A stretch of 64,000 bases of DNA from Neoceratodus forsteri (taxonomy: Eukaryota; Chordata; Ceratodontiformes; Ceratodontidae). Shown piece by piece: positions 44,422 through 55,459 of the stretch (its first letter is position 1; every line of letters begins with the position of its first letter). Under the pieces are notes generated by a model. The model had not been told where the DNA came from and did no database searches. It saw only the letters and a program-made list of their open reading frames with translations. The position numbers were made by a program, and so were the translations under genes. Location of the stretch: positions 608,372,001-608,436,000 of the forward strand of contig JADMNL010000023.1 of assembly GCA_016271365.2 (NCBI GenBank), in the 5' to 3' direction.

Positions 44422-44728
44422 TGGGAAAAGGGGGAGGAGAGAGGGGGAAGAAAAAATGAATAACACAAGAAGAAGAAGAAGATGAAGGAGAAAGCGGACT
44501 GGTTTTCACTGCTACTCAACGGAAAAGAGAAGAAGAAGGCACCCAGGTTTTCACCTGGGGAAGGATAATCAGAGATTGATATATGGATGGAAATAAACAA
44601 AATGTTGAAAATATGATAATAAAGAAATTGAAATGGAATATGGAATTATGAATATAAATAAATTGCCAATCTGAGCACAACAACAAACAATGGTCTCCGT
44701 CTTTTGTGAGGGAAAAGGGGAATCTGGG
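44422..44728 (+). repeat. Ngaro direct repeat B2
   Basis: Partner of 43735-44053. The 368-bp piece between them (44054-44421) would be A2 in a split-direct-repeat layout. Confidence 0.9.
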
Positions 44729-44872
44729 ACAAGTACCACTTGGCCCACTCACTCTGAACATTTCTTTACCTACTGGATAGGCTGCAGATCCTAGTTAACT
44801 AACAGCCTACTTCCTCCCACACCCTCCCACTAGAATTGCCTTATGTCTGTCCCATGCATTTTAAATTCCCAC
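44729..44872 (-). mobile_element. CR1 3'-end fragment
   Basis: Plus strand reads CACTTGGCCCACTCA...CTGGATAGGCTGCAGATCCT, TTGCCTTATGTCTGTCCCAT, i.e. the CR1 tail in minus orientation, abutting the end of the Ngaro element. Confidence 0.65.
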
Positions 44873-47052
44873 TCTATGAGCTATTGCTTATTTCTTTATG
44901 AGACGGGTTCTCTCACATTTTTTAAAAAGGAGTGTGTGAGTGGCACAACCCCCAACATAAACAATGGAATAAAATAATGAAAACTCTTACCACCCTAACC
45001 CAATCTAGAGTACATAGTGCAAGCCATACTGCATGTAAAGAATGCAGCCCAAGATGCTGTCACTTCTGAGCCTGTGGTTCTCCAGTTTCATCTTGAAAAC
45101 CTGTTACATACCTGTATTCTCAAATTGTTGATAAAACCTGGCAGAAAACAAACACATGCAGTACCTCCATCCTGTCAATGTGGGCAGGTTGAGAAGGGAA
45201 TTTAAATTTATGAAAGTATCCTGAATGCAACAGATTTATGACAAATGTTTAATTGTATTTGTTAAAGCTTACTGTTTTTTTGGAGTAAGGATTGAATTAA
45301 ATTATGTTTTTAGTCATTTAATTGGGAAGGGAAGATTGTTTTCCTATTGTTTTCTAAGTGTGAGGACTCACCTGCCAAAGTCCCTGTATTAGTATGTATA
45401 TTTTTAAGATCAGTTACTATCCTTTGCCTAGCTTTATTGTCGGTGCATCTAGGGATGTTTTCATCAACTTCACTTGCTTTCCAATTTTTTGCCAGTACAC
45501 TGTAGTTCATAGTTTGACAGAACCAGAAAAAAATAAACATTTTGTTGGACTAATTTTTCTTTTAACAGCCGAAGACAGAAAGATATTACCTTAATAAAAC
45601 CTTCCTTCCATTAGTGAGCCCTGATGCCTGCCAGGCTTCAAATGTATGGCCAGAACCAAAGGGTGCAAAATGTGAATTCCAAATCAACAAAGGAAACTGA
45701 GAAATGCTTTGTGTTCAGCTCAATAGTCTGTGAATCTTATGCCACAACTCAGCTGTCAATTTAAGAAAGACAGAGCACTCTTTATACTTTTATTAGAGAA
45801 GAACGTGACACTCCAAGCATGCCTTAAATCCAAAACTGTTATAGACTTTTCCATAGCTACCCAATCAGATGATAATGGGTTTTCCTTAAACCGAGAAAGG
45901 AAGGTTTCATTTGGCCTGCAAAATAATATCAACATTCAGTATATTAGGCAAGTCTTGCCTTCCCTTTCTCTTTGGTGCATATAATTTTTCTCATTTTATT
46001 GAGTCTTTTCCCTTTCATATAAATCATCCAATTTTATTATTCATTGTCTTAAAGTTGGAGAACTAGCCGAGGCATGGGTTACACTAATGTTTATACTTTG
46101 TTATCCACAAATGGCTACTTCACCACTATGTTTACCCTGTTCTTGCCTCTGGATAAGATAGCTAGGTAGGGAGAGGTCAGTGCCTTTTATTTTTTAGTGA
46201 CAGCCATGTGTTGGTGAAAAGCATGGCATCCAGACAGAGCTGAAAGGACCAAAGTCAGAGAAGGTCCAGATTAGGAGGAGGCTCTAGAAATTTAGCTGAG
46301 TAACCCAGAGTTCTTTAGGCAACATAGACATACAGCAAGCAGGGTAGTGGTTGGGTGGGAAGGGCCTGGTTTCCATGACCCTTGTGAGAAAGTGAATAAG
46401 CAGGAGTGAGGCAGAAAATATTTGGCATCAATACTGGGTTATGTAAGGTCAACCACTATAGCAGCACAGAGGCTAACAGGGTAAATAGCACAACATGAAT
46501 ATAGTACAACTGAAAATGTAATTAATCAAATTTACTTCTGTTGGATAGTACCTGAATCAGATATTATAATAGGAAAAAGGCAGCATAAAGCAAAGCATTA
46601 CCATCTGGGATACCACTGTAGTAACACAGATAACAGCTAATAACATTTTATAAACTGGATATAACATACCTTAATTCCTGATTGATTCAGAGGTACTTTC
46701 AGCAAGGCTGTAATTCCAGCACACCAGGCCAGCTGAAAGTACCTCCAGCCAGAAATGGCTCAGCACTCATCTGCAGAGCCCTCCGCTGATATGTTGGGCC
46801 ACAATGCCCACATCTAGGATGTCATCCCTGCACCTTGTGTTAGCTCCATCTGGAATGTTCTACTACTTCTATGGTCTCTGCTGATTGTAAATACTGCAGC
46901 CTCTAACTGCCTGTCCTGCTCCAGGTTTCAGTGTATCTCCTCCAGAATGATCATCCAATTGGACCTTTTGATTTAAATGCTGCTGAATTTAAATTAACCA
47001 CTGCAACTGTGGTCAAACTGCAGTTCAGGACTCTCACCCTTCACGCACCATA
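44873..47052. other. Anonymous sequence with one hairpin
   Basis: A hairpin with 13-bp perfect arms (AGGTACTTTCAGC / GCTGAAAGTACCT) sits at 46691-46745. Otherwise unrecognised. Confidence 0.4.
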
Positions 47053-47135
47053 TAAGTGAACTGGCAACTTCAGCTGTCATTCATTCTTCCTGCTTCTCAC
47101 TCTCAACTTCTCACTGCTCTCTCCACTGACTCTCA
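47053..47135. repeat. ~80-bp segment duplicated on both sides of a CR1 (left copy)
   Basis: TGAACTGGCAACTTCAGCTG...ACTGCTCTCTCCACTGAC matches 47813-47887 in the same orientation. The CR1 at 47140 lies between the copies. Too long and diverged for a target-site duplication, so an older tandem repeat was probably interrupted. Confidence 0.6.
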
Positions 47136-47139
47136 TTCC

Positions 47140-47785
47140 TCATAGAAGCATAGAAACATAGACTTTGATGGCAGATAAGGCCCACTTGGCCCATCTAGTC
47201 TACCCATTTCCTACTTACAGGATAGGCCGAGATCCTAGTTAACCAACAGCCTATTTCTTCCTACCTCCCACAAGAATTGCCTTATGTCTGTCCCATGCAT
47301 TCTTGAATTCTTCCACAGTTTTAGACCCCACAACCTCCTCAGGAAGGCTGTTCCATGCATCCACTACCCTCTCTGAAATAATACTTCTCACATTGCCCCT
47401 GAACTGCCCTCCTTCTATCTTTAAATTGTTTCCCTTGTTCTTGCAAGTCTCTTTTTCTGAAAGATGCTACCCTCTTGGACTTTGTTGATTCCACTGAGGT
47501 ACTTAAAAGTTTCTATCATGTCCCCCTCTCCTTCTTTCCTCAAGGGTATACATATTAAGCTCCTTTAGTCTCTTCATACAGCTTTTCTTGCAGACCCTGA
47601 ACCATTTTAGTTGTCCTCCTCTGGACTACCTCTATCCTGTCTATGTCCTTGCAGAGATGGGGTCTCCAGAACTGGACACAGTACTCCAGATGGGTCTCAC
47701 CAACTGTCTGTACAGAGGGATAACAACTTCCTGTTTTCTGCTGCTGATGCCTCTCCCTATACATCCCAGTATACCCCAGCCCTCC
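47140..47785 (-). mobile_element. CR1 LINE, 5'-truncated
   Basis: Minus strand: ILGCIGRGISSRKQEVVIPL, ISARTDIDRIEVVQRRTTKM then VQGLQEKLYEE, the CR1 RT C-terminus (LGC..R....R......LVRP.LEYC...W.P...KDI..(L/I)E.VQRR.TKM). The usual 3' region follows, down to ATAGAAACATAGACTTTGAT (plus strand) at the terminus. Confidence 0.85.
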
Positions 47786-47812
47786 CTACTGCCTTTCTCA
47801 TGCCCGCTGTAC

Positions 47813-47887
47813 AACTGAACTGGCAACTTCAACTGCCATTCACAGCTCTTGGTCCCTCTCTCAACTCCCACTGCTCTCTCCGTTGAC
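47813..47887. repeat. ~80-bp duplicated segment (right copy)
   Basis: See 47053-47135; same orientation, with mismatches. Confidence 0.6.
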
Positions 47888-49246
47888 AATGTATAGAACA
47901 TGAACTTCCTGGGTGGATTTCAAGGATGATTCAGGGCTTGAGTCAAACCCTGCATCAAACCCTGGCATTACTGAAACTGACACCACTCCCAATTGCTGCA
48001 ACTGTGCCCAATTTTACAATCTACGGTGCAGTCTTGATAGTTACCTGCTTTACGCGGTTGCACCAAATCTTGTGTGCAAGCCTTGTGTCAGGGTCCCAAA
48101 CAATGATTGCACACTAGACCACAAAAAGATAGTCTAGCAGGTGTCAGTGGATTAAGGTATGTAAAATCCCATTAAAGGTGCCACAAGCCCTGTGCACCGA
48201 TCTTCGTGCACTGGAGCTTGTGTAATTTAGCTGTCTGAAAATCTGGCCTCTGACTCCACCCCATGACACTGAATGTACTGTCTGATCAAAATCTGCTCCA
48301 TTAAGCCATCCCTATCTGCCATTGACTGTAACTGCTACAGAATGGATTCCACACTTTGCTCCCAACTTCCATCATAATGGGTCACTATGTCCTACTCTGC
48401 CACCTGAAGCCATAACTCCATTGACACTAGTACACCTTACTAAGCTGAGTGCTGCTCTTGCTTCACATAGGAGAAAAAAAGCCATGCATTTGTGCTGCAT
48501 TGTTGCCACTTGTTGACCATACTCAAATACTGCAACAGCTGAAAAGAACTACTTTATCTATTGTCCCTCTTTTTGCACTTTTTTGCTAATTTAAATAAAA
48601 ATCTTAAATTTAATTCATTACTAATATAGTCTGACCCACTTATAGTAGACATTGTTAATATACTCCACCTATAATGAATAGATCTGCCTTGTCAAAAGCC
48701 CAAAGCAATGTCCATAATGTTAAAAATCCCATTTATTGTGTGATCTGTGACTCCTGTATAGCAGACACTGCCAGCTTCTCTGTGTCTCATTTATATCATG
48801 CAAACTACTGCTAACTGCCTGCTAAACATCACCTGAGCATTCAGGTGGTTTCTCTAGGCACTATAAAGATGTCATCTCACCTAATGTCCAATATTGGCAC
48901 TTTTCTATAGGGGATTACTCCACAGCACACATTGCCTTTTTATATAACCTCCCTCCTCCCCACTGATGGTTGCTGCTAGACTCCTGACCCCTTGATCAGT
49001 GCAGTACTGCAGAATAGAATCTTACCAATCTCCTTTACTGTTCTACCTCCAGTCATCCACAAATAGTAGTTCCCTGTAACCTTGGTTAGCAGAAGAGGCG
49101 GTATGTTCTGATTTTAACTTTGGTGTGTGAGCTGTGATGAAGGAGATTCATGTTTTAAGACATTAGCATATTCTAATGGACAATGCCTGCTTACATGAAT
49201 ATGTCCATTTTAAGAGGCTCTACTGTACTTGCAAGGCTCCATTTCA
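47888..49246. other. Anonymous sequence
   Basis: No recognisable element or coding similarity. Confidence 0.45.
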
Positions 49247-49400
49247 CAATCATAATAAGATACTCCAGGTTGTGAAGAGTGGTGGGATAATGTCCTATTT
49301 AGGTGGTGAAAGCACTCTGCTTTCTCTCCTGCATCAAACCCCAACCCCAGGTGAAATGTTATCCCAGCACAGCACACACCCTGTCAGGTGTTACTGCTTA
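49247..49400. mobile_element. MITE of the AGCAATAAT family, diverged
   Basis: Left CATAATAAGATACTCCAGG...GTGGGATAATGTCC; right ATGTTATCCCAGCACAGCAC then CAGGTGTTACTGC. Matches the 6845 element's inner arms. Confidence 0.55.
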
Positions 49401-49645
49401 CAACAAATATAGTAACATGGACCAAATGAAGAAAATCAGAATTAGATCAACAGTGGACCAAGGTACAACCTGATGTCCACTGATTACAATGTAAGGGAAT
49501 ATTCACAGACCTAACTGTTGAAGAGCAGTCACCTAGTGTCTTGATGTCTCCCTCGGTGGTTTTCCCCAATAGGTGTCTTGATTCAGGACAGTTACCCAAG
49601 AGCAGCAAATGGAGCATAGGGGAGCAAAGGGGTCAACTAACAGCA
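49401..49645. other. Anonymous sequence
   Basis: Nothing recognised. Confidence 0.4.
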
Positions 49646-49646
49646 T

Positions 49647-49935
49647 TACATAGAAACATAGAAAGTGACAGCAGAGACGACCACAAGATTAATCTACAGT
49701 ACTCTGCCCAAGACCCTAACCCCTCCCTTAACTGCTACTCAGTGTTATGATTCCTTTGTACTTATCCCAAAGCGTTCCTAAGCTCCAACTGTCTTTGCCT
49801 TCACCAATCCCTAGGGAAGGCTGTTCTCATCGTCGACCACCCTCTCATGACAAAGAACTTATATGCGTTGCTCCTGAACTTGCCTCCTCCAGTTTCATAT
49901 CACGCCTCTAGTTCTTGTGTATCTCTTGACCTGCA
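49647..49935 (-). mobile_element. CR1 3'-end fragment
   Basis: Plus strand ACATAGAAACATAGAAAGTG is the CR1 terminus; AGGGAAGGCTGTTCTCATCG and CTCATGACAAAGAACTTATA continue the minus-orientation 3' region. Confidence 0.7.
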
Positions 49936-51002
49936 TTGCATGCTGGCGTGTTTACACCATTTATGGCCCTACTACAGTGGCACTTATCCTGAGGACCACT
50001 ATACAGTGACCTATGATCTTGACCAGGTAACTGAGTTTTGTGTAAGGCAGCCTGGCCCATAATGCAACCTCCAATCTGCTATGCTGCATCGATGAGCACT
50101 GAAAGTTGCAAAATGTAAAACTTACCTGCAAAGCTATTATTGGTGGAGACAGATAGTTAATTTCATATGGGTCCAAAAGCACATGAGAAAACCAAAGACA
50201 GTGAGAGTTTGATATGTGTATAAACATCATACAGCATGTTTGAATAGAAGCATGACTTCTACTAAAATTTAATATTTTGGCCTTTGGCTTCTATTTAAGG
50301 ATGGATTATAGTCAAGCATAGCTTGTACTAAAATGCACACTTTTAACACATGCTTGATTTTCTTTATTTTTTTGTTAATGGTCTACTTAACATAAACATA
50401 AATATCAGCTATGTTCATAACTTTAACATGAAAGTCAATAATGATCTTTGTCAGTACAGTGCATTAGTCCTTTCATATGGTGCTTTATATGCACACTTAC
50501 AGGCTACGTCTGATATTTTGCAGTTGCTTTTATAAAAAAAATCAGCAATTGTCTGTAGCTTGTATTCAAGGGTGTCTTCTATTCAAAGATGTGTTCATAT
50601 AGAGTGAAAGATTGCCATGCAGTTTCTACCACAAATTAACTATTGGCAAAAAGTACAGGGAAATAATCTGTAGCAAAATAAATCCCAAATCTGTGATTTT
50701 ACCAGTGTTCCTACAAGTGCTAGTGTTGTTTTTCTATTCTTTTCAGTGTAAACCCTAGTTTGTACTGGTGTTACAAAGTATCTTTAAGTGTCTGTCATTG
50801 AAAGTCTGTTATTTTCTTTACTGCACTACTGTCAATTGCAAAAGTGTTTCATGGGCTATTATATTTAGGGTGGAGTAATATTGTTGTAGTCCTCTGATAA
50901 TAATATTATGTGCTTTAAGACTGATCATGATTCAGTGATGGTTTTAAACTACAATGTGATAATTTATCCTGTAGCGCACAGGCTTACACCTTGACATCTT
51001 TT
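49936..51002. other. Anonymous AT-rich sequence
   Basis: No feature seen. Confidence 0.45.
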
Positions 51003-52795
51003 TGGATACATAGATACATAGACAGTGTCGGCAGATAAGGCCTATGGCCCACCCAGTCTGGCCATTTGAGCTTGTAAGTTCAGTTTATGTTTTCCTAGAA
51101 GTCCGTTGCCCTTACCCGGACCTCAGAATTCCTTTATGTCTATCCCATGCATTCTTTAATCCGTGATTGTTTCAGCCCCACCACTTCCTCTGGCAGGGTG
51201 TTCCACTTGTCCACCACCGTTCTGTAAAGAAATTCTTCCTCAGATTTCCTCTGAATCGTCCTCCTCCAACTTCATCCCATGCCCTCTGGTCCTGGAACAT
51301 ATTTTCACTTAAAAATAGTGTATTCCTGCACCCTGTTCCTCCCTGTAAGATACTTGTATGTCTCTATCATGTCCCTTCTCTCCTCCTCCTCTCCAGGAGT
51401 ACATATTCAATTCCTTCAACCTGTCCTCATAGGACTTGTGATGCAATCCCTGTACCATCTTTGTTGCCCTCCTCTGAACCTTCTCCACCCTGTCTATGTC
51501 CTTACATAGGTAAGGTCTCAGAACTGTACACTGTTCTCCAGGTGGTGCCTCACTAGTGTCTTGTATGGTGGAATTATGACCTCCCTTTTCCTGCTGGTGA
51601 TGCCCCTTCCTATGCATCCCAGCATCCTATTTACTTTACCTGCTGCCTTGTTGCACTGTTTCCCTACATTGAAGTCATCAGAGATGATAACCCCAAGATC
51701 CCTTTCCTGCTGGGTGTATGCTATATCCTCACCCCCAACTGATATATTGTGCCAGGGTTTTTGTGCCCACATGCATTATCTTGCACTTCTTTGCATTGAA
51801 TATCAACTGCCAAATCCTGACCATTCTTCAAGTTTCTGCAGGTCCCTTCTCATTCTGTCTACACCCTCGGGTGTGTCTACTCTGTTACAGAGCTTTGTGT
51901 CATCAGCGAATAGTGAAATTCTGCCTTCTAGGTCCTGTGCAATGTCACTGATGAAGATGTTGAATAGGACCGTCCCGCACTGATCCCTGTGGTACCCCAC
52001 TGGTCACTTTTCCCTCTGGGGTGACAGCCATTTACCATCACCCTCTGTGTCCTGCCGCCCAGCCAGTTACCTACCCACCACACTACTGTCCTGTCCACAC
52101 CCATATTCCCCAGTTAGGTGTAATAGTCTTCTATGTGGCACAGTGTCAAAGGCCTTGCTGAAGTCCAGAGAGGCCATATCCACTGCCCTCCCTGATATAC
52201 CTCCCTAGTCACCCAGTCAAAAATTAAACGAGGTTGGTCTGACATGACCTCCCCTGATGAAATCCATGCTGCCTTGGGTCCTGTAGTCCATTGACAACCA
52301 GATGTTCCACCAGTCTGTCCTTCAGTAGTGCTTCCATGATGTTCCCCACTATTGAGGTGAGGCTGACTGTCTGTAGTTCCCGCTTCCTCTTTGTTCCCAC
52401 TTTTGTATAAAGGGGACTACATCTGCTGTCCTCCAGTCTTTGGGTACCTCCCTGTTTCCAGTGATTGTCTAAACAGGATTGCCGGAGGTTCAGCCACCAC
52501 CTCTCTTAGTTATTTAAGGACCCTGAGGTACACCCTATCTGGCCCCCATTGCTTTATCAACTCTTATTACTTCCAGTTCCTTCAGGACCCTTTCTCATGT
52601 AAAGGGACTTGTGTCAATTTCTGCACCATTCTTATCCCTTGTACTCCCTTCTGATCCATTACCCTTCTCTTCCTCAGTAAAGACTGAGCAGAAATACCTG
52701 TTCAATATGTCAGCTTTACTGTTGTCATTCTCCACTGCCCCCCATCCTCCCTTTCAGTCTCACTATCCCTCCTTTGCCTTTTTTTCTATTTGGAG
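51003..52795 (-). mobile_element. CR1 LINE with RT domain, 5'-truncated
   Basis: Minus strand from about 52400 downward: SLTSIVGNIMEALLKDRLVE, CQTNLV, GVPQGSVLGPVLFNIFISDI in pieces, then RISLFADDTKLCNRVDTPEG with the catalytic FADD intact at 51899-51910. SERDLGV-like (QERDLGVIISDDF), MLGCIGRGITSRKREVIIPP and DIDRVEKVQRRATKMVQGLH follow, then the 3' region to 51003. Several frameshifts and stops. Endonuclease and ORF1 are absent. A (TTTA)n stretch at 52798-52816 marks the 5' junction. Confidence 0.9.
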
Positions 52796-52882
52796 GCTGT
52801 TATTTATTTATTTATTTGAAAAGATTTACCAGGAAATTCACGTTGAGCTGCAATAGCTTGTTTTTAACTCCCTCGGACTGCG

Positions 52883-52956
52883 TATATGGGTAAATCCTTT
52901 ATTGTACATATGTGATACCATCTTCCACATATATAGTAAAGGATATTACCCATATA
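52883..52956. mobile_element. Hairpin MITE (TATATGGGTAA ends)
   Basis: TATATGGGTAAATCCTTTA...CATATGTG pairs with CACATATATAGTAAAGGAT...TTACCCATATA. Length about 74 bp. Confidence 0.7.
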
Positions 52957-53713
52957 TACTGATCTAAGGCAACTAAAAGTAATATATTTAATAGGTCTCT
53001 GTAGAGATCCTAAGATTGCTTCGGATGTTATGGCTCTGATGACATTATCATGCAAGCACATCGAGGCCATCTTTAGGTTGCAGCCAGGGTGGGAACTTTG
53101 AAAACTCAGAACTTTGTTTACATTTTTAAACCTGCAGAAATGCTGCTAAACCAAGTTTATGGATAAAACAAAGAGCATAATTTCAGAGGTAAGGGCTTAG
53201 TCTACAGCCCTACATTGTCTGATTTTGCCTTCTTCATTTTGTTTACTTAGCCAGTTTAGTTGTCCTTTAATAACTGGTAAGTCCATTAGCTTATTAGCCA
53301 GTTTTCATGGGTAACCAGCATACATATAAAGACAAGAAAAGATGAGCCTCAAACAATGATTATTTAAAGTTGCATACATACTTAGAAAGAAGAAGTATTC
53401 TTAACAATCACTTAAAAGCTAAAAACAAAGTATATTGTACAGTCTTTGCTGGTAAAGAGTTAGCTTAGGGGCCCTGAAAATAATAGCCTTTTGACAAACT
53501 GAAGTGTTCATCTTAAGCACAAATTAATGCTTTTAAGCAACAAATCTAGTTCAAATAATTCATTCACTAAAATAAAACAACGGAAAACATAAGATGATAG
53601 TACAGCCATAGGATAATTCTTTTTGCATATATTTTGTTTTATTTTCTAGGATGTTTCCATGTCTTTGCTCGATCCACTCATAAAACTGCCTCTTACCTAA
53701 TGCTATCTATACA
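52957..53713. other. Anonymous sequence
   Basis: No feature seen. Confidence 0.4.
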
Positions 53714-53874
53714 AGCAATAATACCCAACAGGGTGGGCGGTATTAGGCAATCCCAGACCACCCAGGGCGTAATGAGGCCTTACACCACAGGCAGAGGGCC
53801 TTATAGCCTCTAGAAGGTCCAGTATTGCCCATACCACCCACCCTGGAGTGTATTATTGTGCTTAGAAAATGGGC
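53714..53874. mobile_element. MITE of the AGCAATAAT / CCATTTTCTAAGC family, best-preserved copy
   Basis: AGCAATAATACCCAACAGGG then TGGGCGGTATTA pairs with GGTATGGGCAATACTGG-type inner arm and CCACCCTGGAGTGTATTATT then GTGCTTAGAAAATGGGC. Inner hairpin arms GTAATGAGGCCTTA / AGGGCCTTATAGCC. Confidence 0.75.
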
Positions 53875-55309
53875 TACCTGTGGCAGTTTGTGTAGGCTTC
53901 TACAACAATTAAACAATTTAAATAAAAAAAGAGACTGAATTTTAAGTCTTTTGCTTGCAAAGCAGTCCCTTACTATCTGTGCTGTTCCATCTGTTACTGC
54001 CTCCCCTCACAGCACCATTCTGTTGTACTTATGCCCCCATCACCTCTGTAGTAGTACATTAGATTTTTCAGGTTTCCTCCCAGCAATCTGAAAACAACCA
54101 GACAAACAAAGCAATACAGCCCCACTTGAAAAAGTTTTTGTTTTGTTTTCATAATTGGAAGTTATCTGGCTGTTACAGGTGTGACCTCACTTGACCCATC
54201 ATATTAAACCAGGACGTGCAGAGCAACATATTTAATGTGGTAGGGCAGCACTGTAAATGTTATTTTCCAAAATTTAGAGTCTAACACAGTATGGTCCAGG
54301 AGTATGGTGTTATGTTTTACATTTGAGCTGATGACCAAAGTGAAATTCGTTCTCTCTGTGCCACTTGCATGCCTGAAATACAATCAGTATCGAGGATCTA
54401 GAGTAGCGCTATGAAGTAAGGAAGGAAAAGAAAATGTCTGCTGATTCTTTATGGGGGTATTAGGTTTCGCTGCTGAATGGAAAATATGAGATGCCAGTAT
54501 TTGTAAAATAACATGATAGTTGTGTAATTTCCCATGTAATGTATGTATGGAGTTGTGCGAAGTGTGGTTTTAAAAGGGGCTGCTGACAGTAAGTTCATGC
54601 AGGTTGATCACAGTTAAAAGCTTGCTTCTTGATTTTTAAAATGTGTGGATGTTTTAATTTGCTGTACTGTTTTCATGTTGTGGTAAGTGAGCTGAGCAGA
54701 GGGTGGTGTGGTTCATTGTGCTAGCTGGTCATGAAGTAGGAGTGTAGGTTGGTCCGTGTCTCTTGCTAGGTGAGAGAAAAAATGGCGGCAATTTTAAATT
54801 GAATGGGGTGCTTTTTGCCCAATGGGTAAGCAGAGGTGGGAACAAGGATTCTTGCATGGGTGAATGAGGCACTTTTGGCTGGCACTTTTTGTTTCCTGGG
54901 CATCTATTGAGTTAATGCACCCTTCTCGGAGGGGTACCAGCCAACGAGCCCAGGAAATAAAAAGCCCATTTTCTAAAAAAGCATACCATGGTAAGTACTG
55001 GAAAAATGCTTTTGTAATCATCTGCTGAAGCTCAGTTCGAATATTTCAGAGTTCATATGTCACTACTTTTATAATGAATATACTTATGATTCTTTTAAAA
55101 GTTTTGTAAGTGTCATCACAGTACAGTATGTATTTAAAGTATTTCCACCAAGTATCAGTCGTGACTGATATCAGGCATATCTTCCCAACCCAGGCTCCCA
55201 GTTCTCACATATTCCTTATTTGCTTGTACAGACTCATTAATGCAGCATGTGTCAGAAAATGAGCTACAACTTTATCAAAAATGAAACATAATAGGCAGAA
55301 CTATCAAAA
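53875..55309. other. Anonymous sequence
   Basis: A minus-strand 75-codon frame (55021-54794) has no recognised domain. No element ends seen. Confidence 0.4.
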
Positions 55310-55457
55310 CACAAAAATTGTCGGCAGAAAGGAACGCTTGGCCCACTCAGTCTGCCCTGATTTTCTTGCCTATTCTGTCCTCTGCAGACCCTAACTGGTC
55401 TCTGTTGTCCCCCACCTATTTACCAATATTCCCTTATGACTATCTCATACATGTTTG
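55310..55457 (-). mobile_element. CR1 3'-end fragment
   Basis: Plus strand GTCGGCAGAAAGGAACGCTT, GGCCCACTCAGTCTGCCC and TATCTCATACATGTTTG, the CR1 tail in minus orientation, directly before a plus-strand CR1. Confidence 0.65.
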
Positions 55458-55459
55458 TA

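Larger units (their letters stand above)
37420..44735 (+). mobile_element. Ngaro-type tyrosine-recombinase retrotransposon, decayed but domain-complete
   Basis: Plus-strand order: tandem 5' array, gag with zinc knuckle, reverse transcriptase-RNase H, tyrosine recombinase, SGNH hydrolase, then two direct copies of a ~310-bp repeat (43735-44053 and 44422-44728) around a unique piece. The recombinase in place of an integrase defines the DIRS order. Split direct repeats and the hydrolase frame point to Ngaro rather than DIRS1 or PAT. Each reading frame is broken, so this copy is non-autonomous. I could not find the matching 5' A1 repeat; it may be lost or too diverged. Confidence 0.8.

Noticed and set aside
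51895..51915. GCTGATGAC on the minus strand as a ribozyme box
   Set aside because: It is the codon run for the CR1 reverse transcriptase FADD motif.
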